A stretch of 6,660 nucleotides of DNA from Paracoccaceae bacterium (GTDB lineage Bacteria > Pseudomonadota > Alphaproteobacteria > Rhodobacterales > Rhodobacteraceae). This document shows positions 1 to 4,954 of this stretch, one piece after another. The notes under the pieces are model-generated. The model made no database searches. It had not been told where the DNA came from and saw only the letters and a list, made by a program, of their open reading frames with translations. The position numbers and the translations under genes were made by a program. The stretch lies in NCBI GenBank assembly GCA_007123625.1, contig SKKS01000453.1:1-6660 (forward strand). Direction: 5' to 3'. How positions within the stretch are numbered: position 1 is the first letter of the stretch; each line of letters opens with the position of its first letter.

Positions 1-587
1 CGGTCGGTCATCGAGGCCGCGTCCGATCCCGCCTCGTTGCTGGTCAGCCCGAAGGCGGGCAACTCGCGCCCGTCGGCAAGGCGGCGCAGCCAATAGTCCT
101 TTTGCGCGGTGGTCCCGAAAAGTTGCAGGAGCTCGCCCGGCCCCAGCGAATTCGGCACCATCACGGTGACCGCAGCGGGCAGCGATACCATCGACAGCCG
201 CCGGATCACTTCGGAATGGGCGAAGGCGGAAAAGCCCAGCCCACCGTGATCGCGCGGAATGATCATGCCGAAGAAGCGGTTTGCGCGCAGGAAACCCCAG
301 ACCTGCGGCGGCAGATCCCCTTCCTTCTGGTTGATCGTCCAGTCATCCAGCATCCCGCACAACTCGCGGCACGGGCCGTCAAGAAAGGCTTGTTCATCGG
401 CGGTAAGCGCGGGCGCTTTCGTAGCAAGAAGCTTGCCGAAGTCGGGATTGCCCGAGAACAGCTCCGCATCCCACCAGACCTCACCGGCCTCAAGGGCCTC
501 GCGCTCGGTCTGCGACAGGCTGGGCATCGCTTTCTGTGCCCAGCGAAAGATTGGCTTTGTGATCCGGTTTCGGCGAAATGATGTCAT
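1..587 (-). CDS. fadE: FadE-type acyl-CoA dehydrogenase, N-terminal part (runs off left edge)
   Basis: This is the first 195 residues of an acyl-CoA dehydrogenase, the FAD enzyme that makes trans-2-enoyl-CoA in the first step of fatty acid beta-oxidation. The FadE subfamily (E. coli FadE) is recognised by the N-terminal block WWDAELFSGNPD (38-49), the segment LTADEQAFLDGP (61-72), FFGMIIPRDHGGLGFSA (105-121), VPNSLGPGELL (144-154) and the flavin/substrate loop FGLTSNEAGSDA (179-190). The match begins about where E. coli FadE leaves its hydrophobic N-terminus, so this protein seems to lack that membrane segment and is probably soluble or peripheral. The ATG at 587 is preceded by GGAGG (593-597) with a 5-base spacer, which fixes the start. 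The rest of the catalytic domain, including the catalytic glutamate, lies outside the window. Confidence 0.93.
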   Translation of the reverse strand, partial: MTSFRRNRITKPIFRWAQKAMPSLSQTEREALEAGEVWWDAELFSGNPDFGKLLATKAPALTADEQAFLDGPCRELCGMLDDWTINQKEGDLPPQVWGFLRANRFFGMIIPRDHGGLGFSAFAHSEVIRRLSMVSLPAAVTVMVPNSLGPGELLQLFGTTAQKDYWLRRLADGRELPAFGLTSNEAGSDAASMTD

Positions 588-605
588 GGCGACCTCCGGA
601 TTTTT

Positions 606-630
606 GAACGCGCGGGGTCAGGAAGCGTTC
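606..630. promoter_or_regulatory. Inverted repeat in the fadE leader, possible operator
   Basis: GAACGC (606-611) and GCGTTC (625-630) form a perfect 6-base inverted repeat with 13 bases between the arms. It lies 19-43 bases upstream of the fadE start, next to the ribosome binding site. Half-sites 19 bases apart on the same DNA face would suit a dimeric repressor, and fadE genes are often under TetR- or GntR-type fatty acid regulators. I do not recognise the sequence as a known operator, and a 6-base repeat can occur by chance. A TTGACC hexamer (minus strand, about 675-680) further upstream could be a -35 element, but no good -10 follows it. Confidence 0.3.
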
Positions 631-717
631 CCCTATCCATGAATCGGGGGCGTGATTCCGTGTGTTTATTTGGTCAACAGGGCTGGAATAATGCGCGTGT
701 GTTGTGCATCGTTGGGT

Positions 718-770
718 CCGATCCGGTCAGATCGGGGAAGCTGCAGGAGCGACACCATCCGCGCGCTCCT
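718..770 (-). terminator. Two adjacent stem-loops downstream of fau
   Basis: Two inverted repeats lie in the 209-base fau-fadE spacer. The first met by transcription from fau is AGGAGCG/CGCTCCT (745-751 with 764-770, 12-base loop). The second is CCGATC/GATCGG (718-723 with 730-735, 6-base loop). Neither is followed by a T-run on the minus strand, so they are not classical intrinsic terminators. U-poor terminators or 3'-end stabilising hairpins are common in high-GC alphaproteobacteria. Both genes point the same way, so read-through into fadE would occur without termination here. Confidence 0.35.
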
Positions 771-796
771 TCCATTCATCGCGTTCAGATATGTCG

Positions 797-1495
797 TCAG
801 GCGCAGGTCAGCGTCACGCCTGTTTCGGTGACAATGGCATCAAGGGGAATGTCATGCGGCTGGGGATAGATCGTGTTCAGGCGCGCGGCATCCAGTCCGA
901 TGCCTATCGTGAAGGGACGCGGCGACAGATGCGCCAGCGTGCGGTCGAAATAGCCCCCGCCATACCCCAGGCGCCAGCCGCCCGGCGCCCAGCCGACAAG
1001 CGGCGCAAGCGCGATTTCGGGGACCAGCCGCGCGGCCTCCCGTGGCGGCACAGGGATGTTCCAGTCCCCGCGCACCATTCGCGTATCGGGCGTCCAGTGC
1101 CGAAACACCAGTGGCGCGGCCTTTGTCTCGACAATGGGCAGCGCGATGACAACACCGGCGTGGTGAAGTTCGGCCATGAGCGTGCGCAGGTTGGGTTCAC
1201 CCTTGATCGGCCAGTAGCCCGACAGCACCCGGCCTTGTGCCCCGTTCAGGTGCGATTCTATCAGCTGACGCAGATGCAGCGACAAAGCCGCGCCCGCCGC
1301 CTGACGATCCGCCACGCGAATCGCTTTTCGTGTGTCCAGCAGGCGGGCGCGCTCGGCCTTGCGCCACCTTGCAACGTCGAGCGCCTGTTGCGGATTGGCA
1401 ACCAAGGGGTCGGAATGATCCGGCGTGCCAGCGTCTGCAAGTCCCGGTGGCAAGGCTGACACGCGGGGCAGGGGGCCATCGTTGTTGTTTGTCAT
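797..1495 (-). CDS. fau: 5-formyltetrahydrofolate cyclo-ligase (methenyl-THF synthetase)
   Basis: The enzyme converts 5-formyl-THF and ATP to 5,10-methenyl-THF, returning a storage or inhibitory folate to the one-carbon pool in the cytoplasm. The 232-residue protein has the family's landmarks in order: a basic N-terminal segment with RWRKAERARLLDTR (43-56), YWPIKGEP (94-101) in the substrate-binding region, the nucleotide/Mg signature GWRLGYGGGYFDR (173-185), and the C-terminal block PHDIPLDAIVTETG (213-226). Family members are usually about 180-200 residues; here about 35-40 extra residues precede the conserved N-terminus. The ATG at 1495 has only a weak purine-rich site upstream. There is no later Met before residue 108, so a non-ATG start such as the TTG codon of residue 31 cannot be excluded. 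The gene follows a probable 6S RNA on the same strand, the conserved ssrS-fau arrangement of many proteobacteria. Confidence 0.93.
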   Translation of the reverse strand: MTNNNDGPLPRVSALPPGLADAGTPDHSDPLVANPQQALDVARWRKAERARLLDTRKAIRVADRQAAGAALSLHLRQLIESHLNGAQGRVLSGYWPIKGEPNLRTLMAELHHAGVVIALPIVETKAAPLVFRHWTPDTRMVRGDWNIPVPPREAARLVPEIALAPLVGWAPGGWRLGYGGGYFDRTLAHLSPRPFTIGIGLDAARLNTIYPQPHDIPLDAIVTETGVTLTCA

Positions 1496-1587
1496 GCGCT
1501 TGCTTCTTTCTCACCCACTGGCACCTCGCGCTTGTATTCGACCGTGTGCGTGGCGCGCCGCGCGAGGTGTCGGCCATTATTTCGCGC

Positions 1588-1735
1588 TGATCAACCAGGG
1601 CGGCAGCCGCAGGCTGTGATCATTCCTTGAACAGTCACAAGCATTGCACACGGGGCCGATGAAGGAAATGGCGCGCCGGGTTGTGCGCACTGGAAACGGT
1701 CCCTGTGAAACTGGTATTAGGCGCCATGGTGCCGA
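1588..1735 (-). ncRNA. ssrS: Probable 6S RNA (regulator of sigma70 RNA polymerase)
   Basis: Three observations support this. First, the position is upstream of fau on the same strand, as in E. coli and many alphaproteobacteria. Second, the 3' half contains TTCAAGG followed shortly by CACAGCCTGCGGC (minus strand, about 1631-1606), closely matching the 3' bubble region of E. coli 6S as I remember it. Third, the ends pair as a closing stem: minus-strand ACCA (1730-1727) with TGGT (1597-1594), then after one mismatch GGCG (1725-1722) with CGCC (1602-1599), and after another mismatch C1720 with G1604. Inside, GCACA (1686-1682) can pair with TGTGC (1650-1646) as part of the apical arm. The length of about 145 bases suits the family. 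6S RNA mimics an open promoter and binds the housekeeping holoenzyme. Exact ends are estimates, and a covariance-model search would decide. Confidence 0.75.
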
Positions 1736-1784
1736 CGACCGGTGCCGATACGGTAGTTGTTCGTGTGCAGGGAAAGGTGGGCTC

Positions 1785-2711
1785 ATGTCCTCGGAAGCCG
1801 TGATCCTGAAACGATCGCTTGTCGCGATCCTGTTGGTGTCCGTGCTGGGCATCGGGTTCGGGATCTACTCCGGCTCGTTCGCGATCCTGTTCGATGGTGT
1901 CTTTTCGCTGGTCGATGCGGCGATGACGGTCTTGTCGCTGTTCGTGGCGCGCCTGATTACCCGCTCGACCACTGAAAAGGGCTTGCCGGAGCATCTGCAC
2001 CGCCGGTTCAACATGGGGTTCTGGCATCTGGAGCCAATGGTTCTGACCCTCAACGCCACGATCCTGCTGGCGGTGATGATCTATGCGATCTTCAGTGCCG
2101 CGATGAGCCTTTTTTCGGGGGGGCGCACAATCGAGTTCGGGCCCGCCATGATCTATGCCGTTGTGGTGGTGATGATCAGCGTAGCCATGGCGTGGCACGA
2201 GCATCGCGCGAACCGCAAGATCGGCTCGGATTTCGTAAAAATGGACGTACACGGATGGATCCTGGCAAGCGGCGTCACGGCTGCACTGCTGATCGCGTTC
2301 GCCATCGGGATCAAGCTGGACGGCACCGCATACGCCTGGCTTGCCCCCTATGTCGACCCGGCGGTGCTGCTTCTTGTCTGCCTTGTGCTTCTGCCCGTGC
2401 CGATCGCGACGCTGCGCCGTGCGGTGGCCGAGGTGTTGCTGATGACGCCCGATGACCTGCTGGCCAGGGTGGAACAGGTCGCCAGCGGCATTGTCACCGA
2501 AGAGGGGTTCACAGGGTACCGCGCCTATGTGGCGCGCGTAGGCCGTGGCACGCAGATCGAGCTTTACTTCATCGCGCCCTTGTCCCTTGCGCCACGCAGG
2601 CTTGAGGAATGGGACGCGCTGCGCGACCGCGTGGGGGCGCTGATCGGCGGTGATCCGCGGCATCGCTGGCTGACCATCGCCTTTACCACCGATCCCAAAC
2701 GCGCAGGCTGA
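1785..2711 (+). CDS. Cation diffusion facilitator (CDF) family metal transporter
   Basis: This is a predicted inner-membrane divalent cation efflux protein of 308 residues, the usual CDF length. Hydrophobic segments lie at about 10-30, 37-58, 84-108, 118-136, 157-177 and 184-208, followed by a cytoplasmic C-terminal domain (about 215-305). The second segment carries SGSFAILFDGVFSLVDAAMT (30-48), the hallmark CDF helix. The fifth begins KMDVHGWILASG (152-163). Compared with E. coli YiiP (D45, D49, H153, D157), D44 and H156 seem conserved, but the first TM2 ligand position is F40 and the TM5 aspartate position is L160. The metal is therefore uncertain. The ATG at 1785 follows AGGTGG (1775-1780) with a 4-base spacer. 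A longer reading from 1644 would overlap the 6S gene and adds unhelix-like, Arg/Gly-rich sequence, so it was rejected. The gene is divergent from ssrS-fau. Confidence 0.9.
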   Translation: MSSEAVILKRSLVAILLVSVLGIGFGIYSGSFAILFDGVFSLVDAAMTVLSLFVARLITRSTTEKGLPEHLHRRFNMGFWHLEPMVLTLNATILLAVMIYAIFSAAMSLFSGGRTIEFGPAMIYAVVVVMISVAMAWHEHRANRKIGSDFVKMDVHGWILASGVTAALLIAFAIGIKLDGTAYAWLAPYVDPAVLLLVCLVLLPVPIATLRRAVAEVLLMTPDDLLARVEQVASGIVTEEGFTGYRAYVARVGRGTQIELYFIAPLSLAPRRLEEWDALRDRVGALIGGDPRHRWLTIAFTTDPKRAG

Positions 2712-2740
2712 CGCGTCGCGCGGTCGCCGCAAGCGGGGGC

Positions 2741-2774
2741 AAGCCTGTGGCCAAATATGAAAAGCCATAGGCTT
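2741..2774. terminator. Stem-loop between convergent genes, probable bidirectional terminator
   Basis: AAGCCTGTGGC (2741-2751) pairs with GCCATAGGCTT (2764-2774) over 11 base pairs with a single G-T wobble, around an A/T-rich 12-base loop. It starts 30 bases after the CDF stop codon and 52 bases beyond the end of the DUF983 gene, in the only spacer between two convergent genes. There is no T-tract on either side, so termination may be weak or Rho-assisted, or the hairpin may protect 3' ends. Confidence 0.6.
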
Positions 2775-2825
2775 CACCGGCAACGCGGAACCCCTGATTC
2801 CACGGGCAGACCCTGGGCCGGTGCT

Positions 2826-3206
2826 TCAGTCCTTGTCGTCCGGGCGCGCGCCGATCCTGAGCGCCCAGAGGTAGCCGACCATCGCGCCCTTGATGACACG
2901 CAGCAATACCAGCGCAAGGACGGGCATCGTGACAATTCCTACCAGCACCAGCGGGGTGCGATCAGGGCCAAGGATCGCGGCGGCCACCGATAGAACAGGC
3001 GCCATGATCATGCCTGTAACTGCAATGGTCAGAAAAGCTGGCCCAGCTGCCGGGGCATAGGGGCGAAAGCCCAGCCCGCACTGGCCGCAGGCGTCTTGCA
3101 TCGCCAGATATCCATTGAACACACGGCCTGCACCACATCTGGGGCAATGCGCTGCCGCGCCGCGCCGTAGCGCCCGACCAAGTTCCCTGTGCTGTCGCGT
3201 GGTCAT
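2826..3206 (-). CDS. DUF983 family membrane protein with zinc-ribbon-like cysteines
   Basis: This is a 126-residue protein of the DUF983 family, whose biochemical function is unknown. The N-terminus has two CxxC knuckles, CPRCG (21-25) and CGQCG (40-44), separated by the typical segment GRVFNGYL (27-34); together they look like a small zinc ribbon. The family phrase FRPYAPAAGPAF (47-58) leads into two membrane helices (about 57-79 and 85-104), followed by RVIKGAMVGYLW (103-114), matching the family's usual R-P-x-KG tail. The length is typical. The ATG at 3206 is preceded by AAAGGG (3214-3219) with a 7-base spacer. It is the last gene of a minus-strand cluster behind exoD and a small gene, with a 114-base gap that carries hairpins, so it may also have its own promoter. 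Confidence 0.87.
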   Translation of the reverse strand: MTTRQHRELGRALRRGAAAHCPRCGAGRVFNGYLAMQDACGQCGLGFRPYAPAAGPAFLTIAVTGMIMAPVLSVAAAILGPDRTPLVLVGIVTMPVLALVLLRVIKGAMVGYLWALRIGARPDDKD

Positions 3207-3278
3207 ATCTGTACCCTTTGACTATGTCGCCCGGCTCCCTGCAGCCAAGATAGGCATGCCGGCACTTCTCGGCCACGT

Positions 3279-3309
3279 GGCAGGTTCAGCGCCTGCCCCG
3301 ATCGCAGGC
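3279..3309 (-). repeat. Overlapping hairpins between the small gene and the DUF983 gene
   Basis: GGCAGG (3279-3284) can pair with CCTGCC (3292-3297), and GCCTGC (3291-3296) can alternatively pair with GCAGGC (3304-3309). The two hairpins exclude each other because they share the middle arm. They start 12 bases beyond the stop codon of the small gene in the direction of transcription. They could act as a terminator or a 3'-end stabiliser. No T-tract follows. Confidence 0.35.
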
Positions 3310-3320
3310 AGGCAAGTGGC

Positions 3321-3575
3321 TCATGTGCCGGTGCCCAATACCTTTGCGCGTTCCAGCAACAACTGGGTTTCGTGGGCAGCGGCGGCTTCGATGACAAATG
3401 CGGGGTCGGGAATGGCGCCGGGGTCTTCGCCATGATCTTGCACGCACGTTCCCGTTTCGATCTGTCGCGCAAGGTCGTTGCCCGGCTGGCGCATGGCCCA
3501 TGCCAGAAGCGTGGCGAGCACCTTGCGGTGCGCGTTCAGCCGTCCTTCGAGTTCATGGTGTGATTGATGTGACAT
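3321..3575 (-). CDS. Small hypothetical protein, 84 residues
   Basis: I do not recognise the family. The gene is believable because its ATG at 3575 has a near-perfect ribosome binding site, AAGGAG (3582-3587), with a 6-base spacer. The frame is open for 84 codons and fits the gap between two genes on the same strand. The protein starts with a histidine-rich stretch, MSHQSHHELEGRLNAHR (1-17). It continues with a likely amphipathic helix (about 9-30), a polar central part with one cysteine (C44), and an Ala/Glu-rich C-terminal helix (about 60-80). There is no signal peptide or membrane segment, so it should be cytoplasmic. It lies 63 bases downstream of exoD. The N-terminal histidines could bind metal, but nothing else supports that. 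Other readings across this interval lack a comparable start signal. Confidence 0.68.
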   Translation of the reverse strand: MSHQSHHELEGRLNAHRKVLATLLAWAMRQPGNDLARQIETGTCVQDHGEDPGAIPDPAFVIEAAAAHETQLLLERAKVLGTGT

Positions 3576-3638
3576 GCGGAACTCCTTTCCGTGAACGGAT
3601 TGTGGTCAGGGGATGCGGGCGCTGATCGCTCTGCAATG

Positions 3639-4268
3639 TCAGCCGAAAAGGCCAGAGATCAATCCGTTGGCTAGCTTGATTGCGCCGAATGAGCCTGCGA
3701 TGGCAACTACCATCCCGGCCAGCGCCAACAGCCCGTCATCGGAAATGATTGCCACAGCGACCATGAACACCACAACCGCCGCCACGGACGAGGACATGGG
3801 CACAAACTCCAGAAACGGCATGGCCAGGCCGCAAAGGATGCACAGCAGTTGCAACGGCAGCAGCATCGGTTGGCGTAGTACCCATGTCATTCGGGGCCGG
3901 GTCACACGGTCGATCCAGCGCACGGGCCGACGCAGGAAGTTCAGCGCACGGTCGAACTTTTTGTCGTCTATCCGGCGCTCCATCATCCACTCAGGAAGCC
4001 AGATGTGGTCACGCCCGACCACCATCTGCACGGCAATCAGCGCGATAATCACGCCGCCGGTGGTGGGCAGGCCGGGTATGCTGCTTGCAGGGCTGGCGAC
4101 AATCATGGCCGGTACCAGCAACAGCGCCCCGAATGATGCCTGGCCCAGCCGTTCGATGATTCCGCGCACACTCGGTGACCCGTTCATGGTCGCCTCGTGC
4201 AGGGTTGTCACGATTGCGCCAACCTCGTCGGCGTGGGGTTGATCGGCGTCGCGATGATCATGGGTCAT
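3639..4268 (-). CDS. exoD: ExoD family integral membrane protein
   Basis: The 209-residue protein belongs to the ExoD family (PF06055), named after a Sinorhizobium meliloti gene that affects exopolysaccharide production, alkali tolerance and nodule invasion; its biochemical role is not established. Visible family features are the N-terminal helical block with RGIIERLGQASFGALLLVPA (35-54), the segment SSIPGLPTTGGVIIALIAVQ (62-81), a charged region around LPEWMMERRIDDKKF (91-105), and the typical EFVPMSSSVAAVVVF (154-168) followed by SDDGLLALAG (176-185). Membrane helices lie at about 43-60, 66-85, 134-153, 158-176 and 179-203. The start at 4268 has a poor ribosome binding site. An internal ATG at residue 28 is preceded by GAGG with a 5-base spacer, but that start would remove family-conserved N-terminal sequence, so the longer form is preferred. 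Confidence 0.9.
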   Translation of the reverse strand: MTHDHRDADQPHADEVGAIVTTLHEATMNGSPSVRGIIERLGQASFGALLLVPAMIVASPASSIPGLPTTGGVIIALIAVQMVVGRDHIWLPEWMMERRIDDKKFDRALNFLRRPVRWIDRVTRPRMTWVLRQPMLLPLQLLCILCGLAMPFLEFVPMSSSVAAVVVFMVAVAIISDDGLLALAGMVVAIAGSFGAIKLANGLISGLFG

Positions 4269-4320
4269 GGCGGCGCATTCCGCCTGTTTCGGCGCACCAT
4301 CTTCGTCTCCGCGTTTTGCC

Positions 4321-4458
4321 TGGGTTCAGTACCCAACACGGAAGTGTACAGGGTGGTTCCCTGTCGCGCGACTATGCCGACCCAGTGGGAGTCGGCGCTC
4401 GCGAGCCGACCTCGGGTGCACATTTTCAACACTGATCGCCATCTCCCGTTGCTGGGAG
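4321..4458. repeat. String of inverted repeats upstream of exoD
   Basis: This 138-base stretch holds six perfect or near-perfect short inverted repeats: TGGGT/ACCCA (4321-4335), ACAGGG/CCCTGT (4348-4364), the palindrome GTCGCGCGAC (4363-4372), CCGAC/GTCGG (4377-4395), GTCGGC/GCCGAC (4391-4410) and CTCCC/GGGAG (4443-4458). Several overlap or abut, and the middle ones give three CCGAC boxes in alternating orientation spaced 14-15 bases apart. They lie 53-190 bases upstream of the exoD start, so they could be operators or a structured leader of the exoD transcript. The last repeat falls in the kinase relic. High GC content makes short repeats common, so each alone is weak. Confidence 0.35.
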
Positions 4459-4792
4459 TTTCCGCGCGCAACGACAGCCCTCATAGTGCGAAAGCTTTCG
4501 GTAGGTTTGACGCATCTGTCCGGGGCAGACACAAGTGAGCAAACTCCTTGCTTGCGTGCTCGAAGGCGTGTGCCTTGGGCAGCGCGACAATCCTGAAACC
4601 TAGTGCCTGACCGGCGCCGCCCTGGGCGCGGCAAGGCTGGGCATGATCGCCGCGACCGGATGCACATGCGACACGGTTATTGGACCACCTGCGGAGGTCC
4701 GCGTGCACCGCCCCGTGGCTGAACTTGTTGACGCGTTCGATCATGCCCTCGATCAGTTTCGGACAAGGCCCCGCGACATTCCCTTGGTTGAT
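4437..4792 (+). pseudogene. xylB: Remnant of a xylulokinase-type FGGY kinase, C-terminal part
   Basis: No single frame is open, but the three forward frames read in succession recover the C-terminal order of a xylulokinase, which phosphorylates D-xylulose. From 4440 one frame gives LPLLG...SPHSAKAFG, like the family's LPYLSGERTPHN...GAF. From 4504 the next frame gives GLTHLSGADT, like GLTH. From 4541 the third frame gives KLLACVLEGVCLGQRDNPET, like LARAVLEGVAFALRDNLEAL. A TAG follows at 4601. The same frame then resumes with LTGAALGAARLGMIAATG (4607-4660) and DTVIGPPAEV, like the family's GAALGAARLA...TPP. About 45 residues that normally separate RDNLEAL and GAALGAARL are missing, so there is an internal deletion as well as two frame changes and a stop. 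The 5' two-thirds of the gene is not seen. Similarity was judged from memory of the family. Confidence 0.75.
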
Positions 4793-4954
4793 GGACCCGG
4801 CCGGGGTTGCACCGGGTCGGCTCGAACGGAGCGCCGCGACCAGTGGTCACGGTGTGCCTCGGCGGGAAGCTCGCGCGCGATATACTCTTGATCGTCGGCT
4901 GCCTTCGCGGCAGTCTGGTCAGAGATACGGCGCCATTGGCGGAACCTCGATCCC
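4793..4954 (+). promoter_or_regulatory. Leader and probable promoter region of yqiJ-yqiK
   Basis: This 162-base stretch separates the kinase relic from yqiJ. It contains TATACT (4881-4886), a reasonable -10 hexamer, without a recognisable TTGACA at the right distance, and a short stem-loop CTGCC/GGCAG (4899-4913, 5-base loop) in what would be the leader. I see no open frame with a start signal here. The assignment rests mainly on position. Confidence 0.25.

Noticed and set aside
1542..1653. Perfect 8-base arms CCGTGTGC / GCACACGG on the minus strand, first taken as the closing stem of 6S RNA
   Set aside because: The resemblance of CACAGCCTGCGGC to the 3' end region of E. coli 6S, and the better stem at 1720-1730 with 1594-1604, place the RNA further upstream. 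The 8-base pairing may be an alternative fold or chance.
1720..1748. Near-palindrome GGCGCCATGGTGCC and a repeated GGTGCCGA (1729-1736 and 1741-1748)
   Set aside because: The first overlaps the 5' arm of the predicted 6S closing stem, and the repeat is short. There is no independent support for an operator.
1542..1784. Possible metal riboswitch (yybP-ykoY type) in the CDF leader
   Set aside because: No recognisable conserved core of that riboswitch is present, and the structure is better explained as 6S RNA on the other strand.
1635..2783. Long minus-strand reading frame (382 codons) opposite the CDF gene
   Set aside because: Its translation is rich in Arg, His, Gln and Asp with no family features. 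It is antisense to a clear membrane transporter on the plus strand.
4489..4500. Perfect 12-base palindrome CGAAAGCTTTCG
   Set aside because: It falls inside the kinase relic, at codons for the AKAF segment, so it is probably incidental and not an operator.
4481..4744. Minus-strand frame of 87 codons (starts MIERVNKFSHG)
   Set aside because: It looked protein-like at first, but the opposite strand matches xylulokinase motifs in order, so this is the antisense of a pseudogene.
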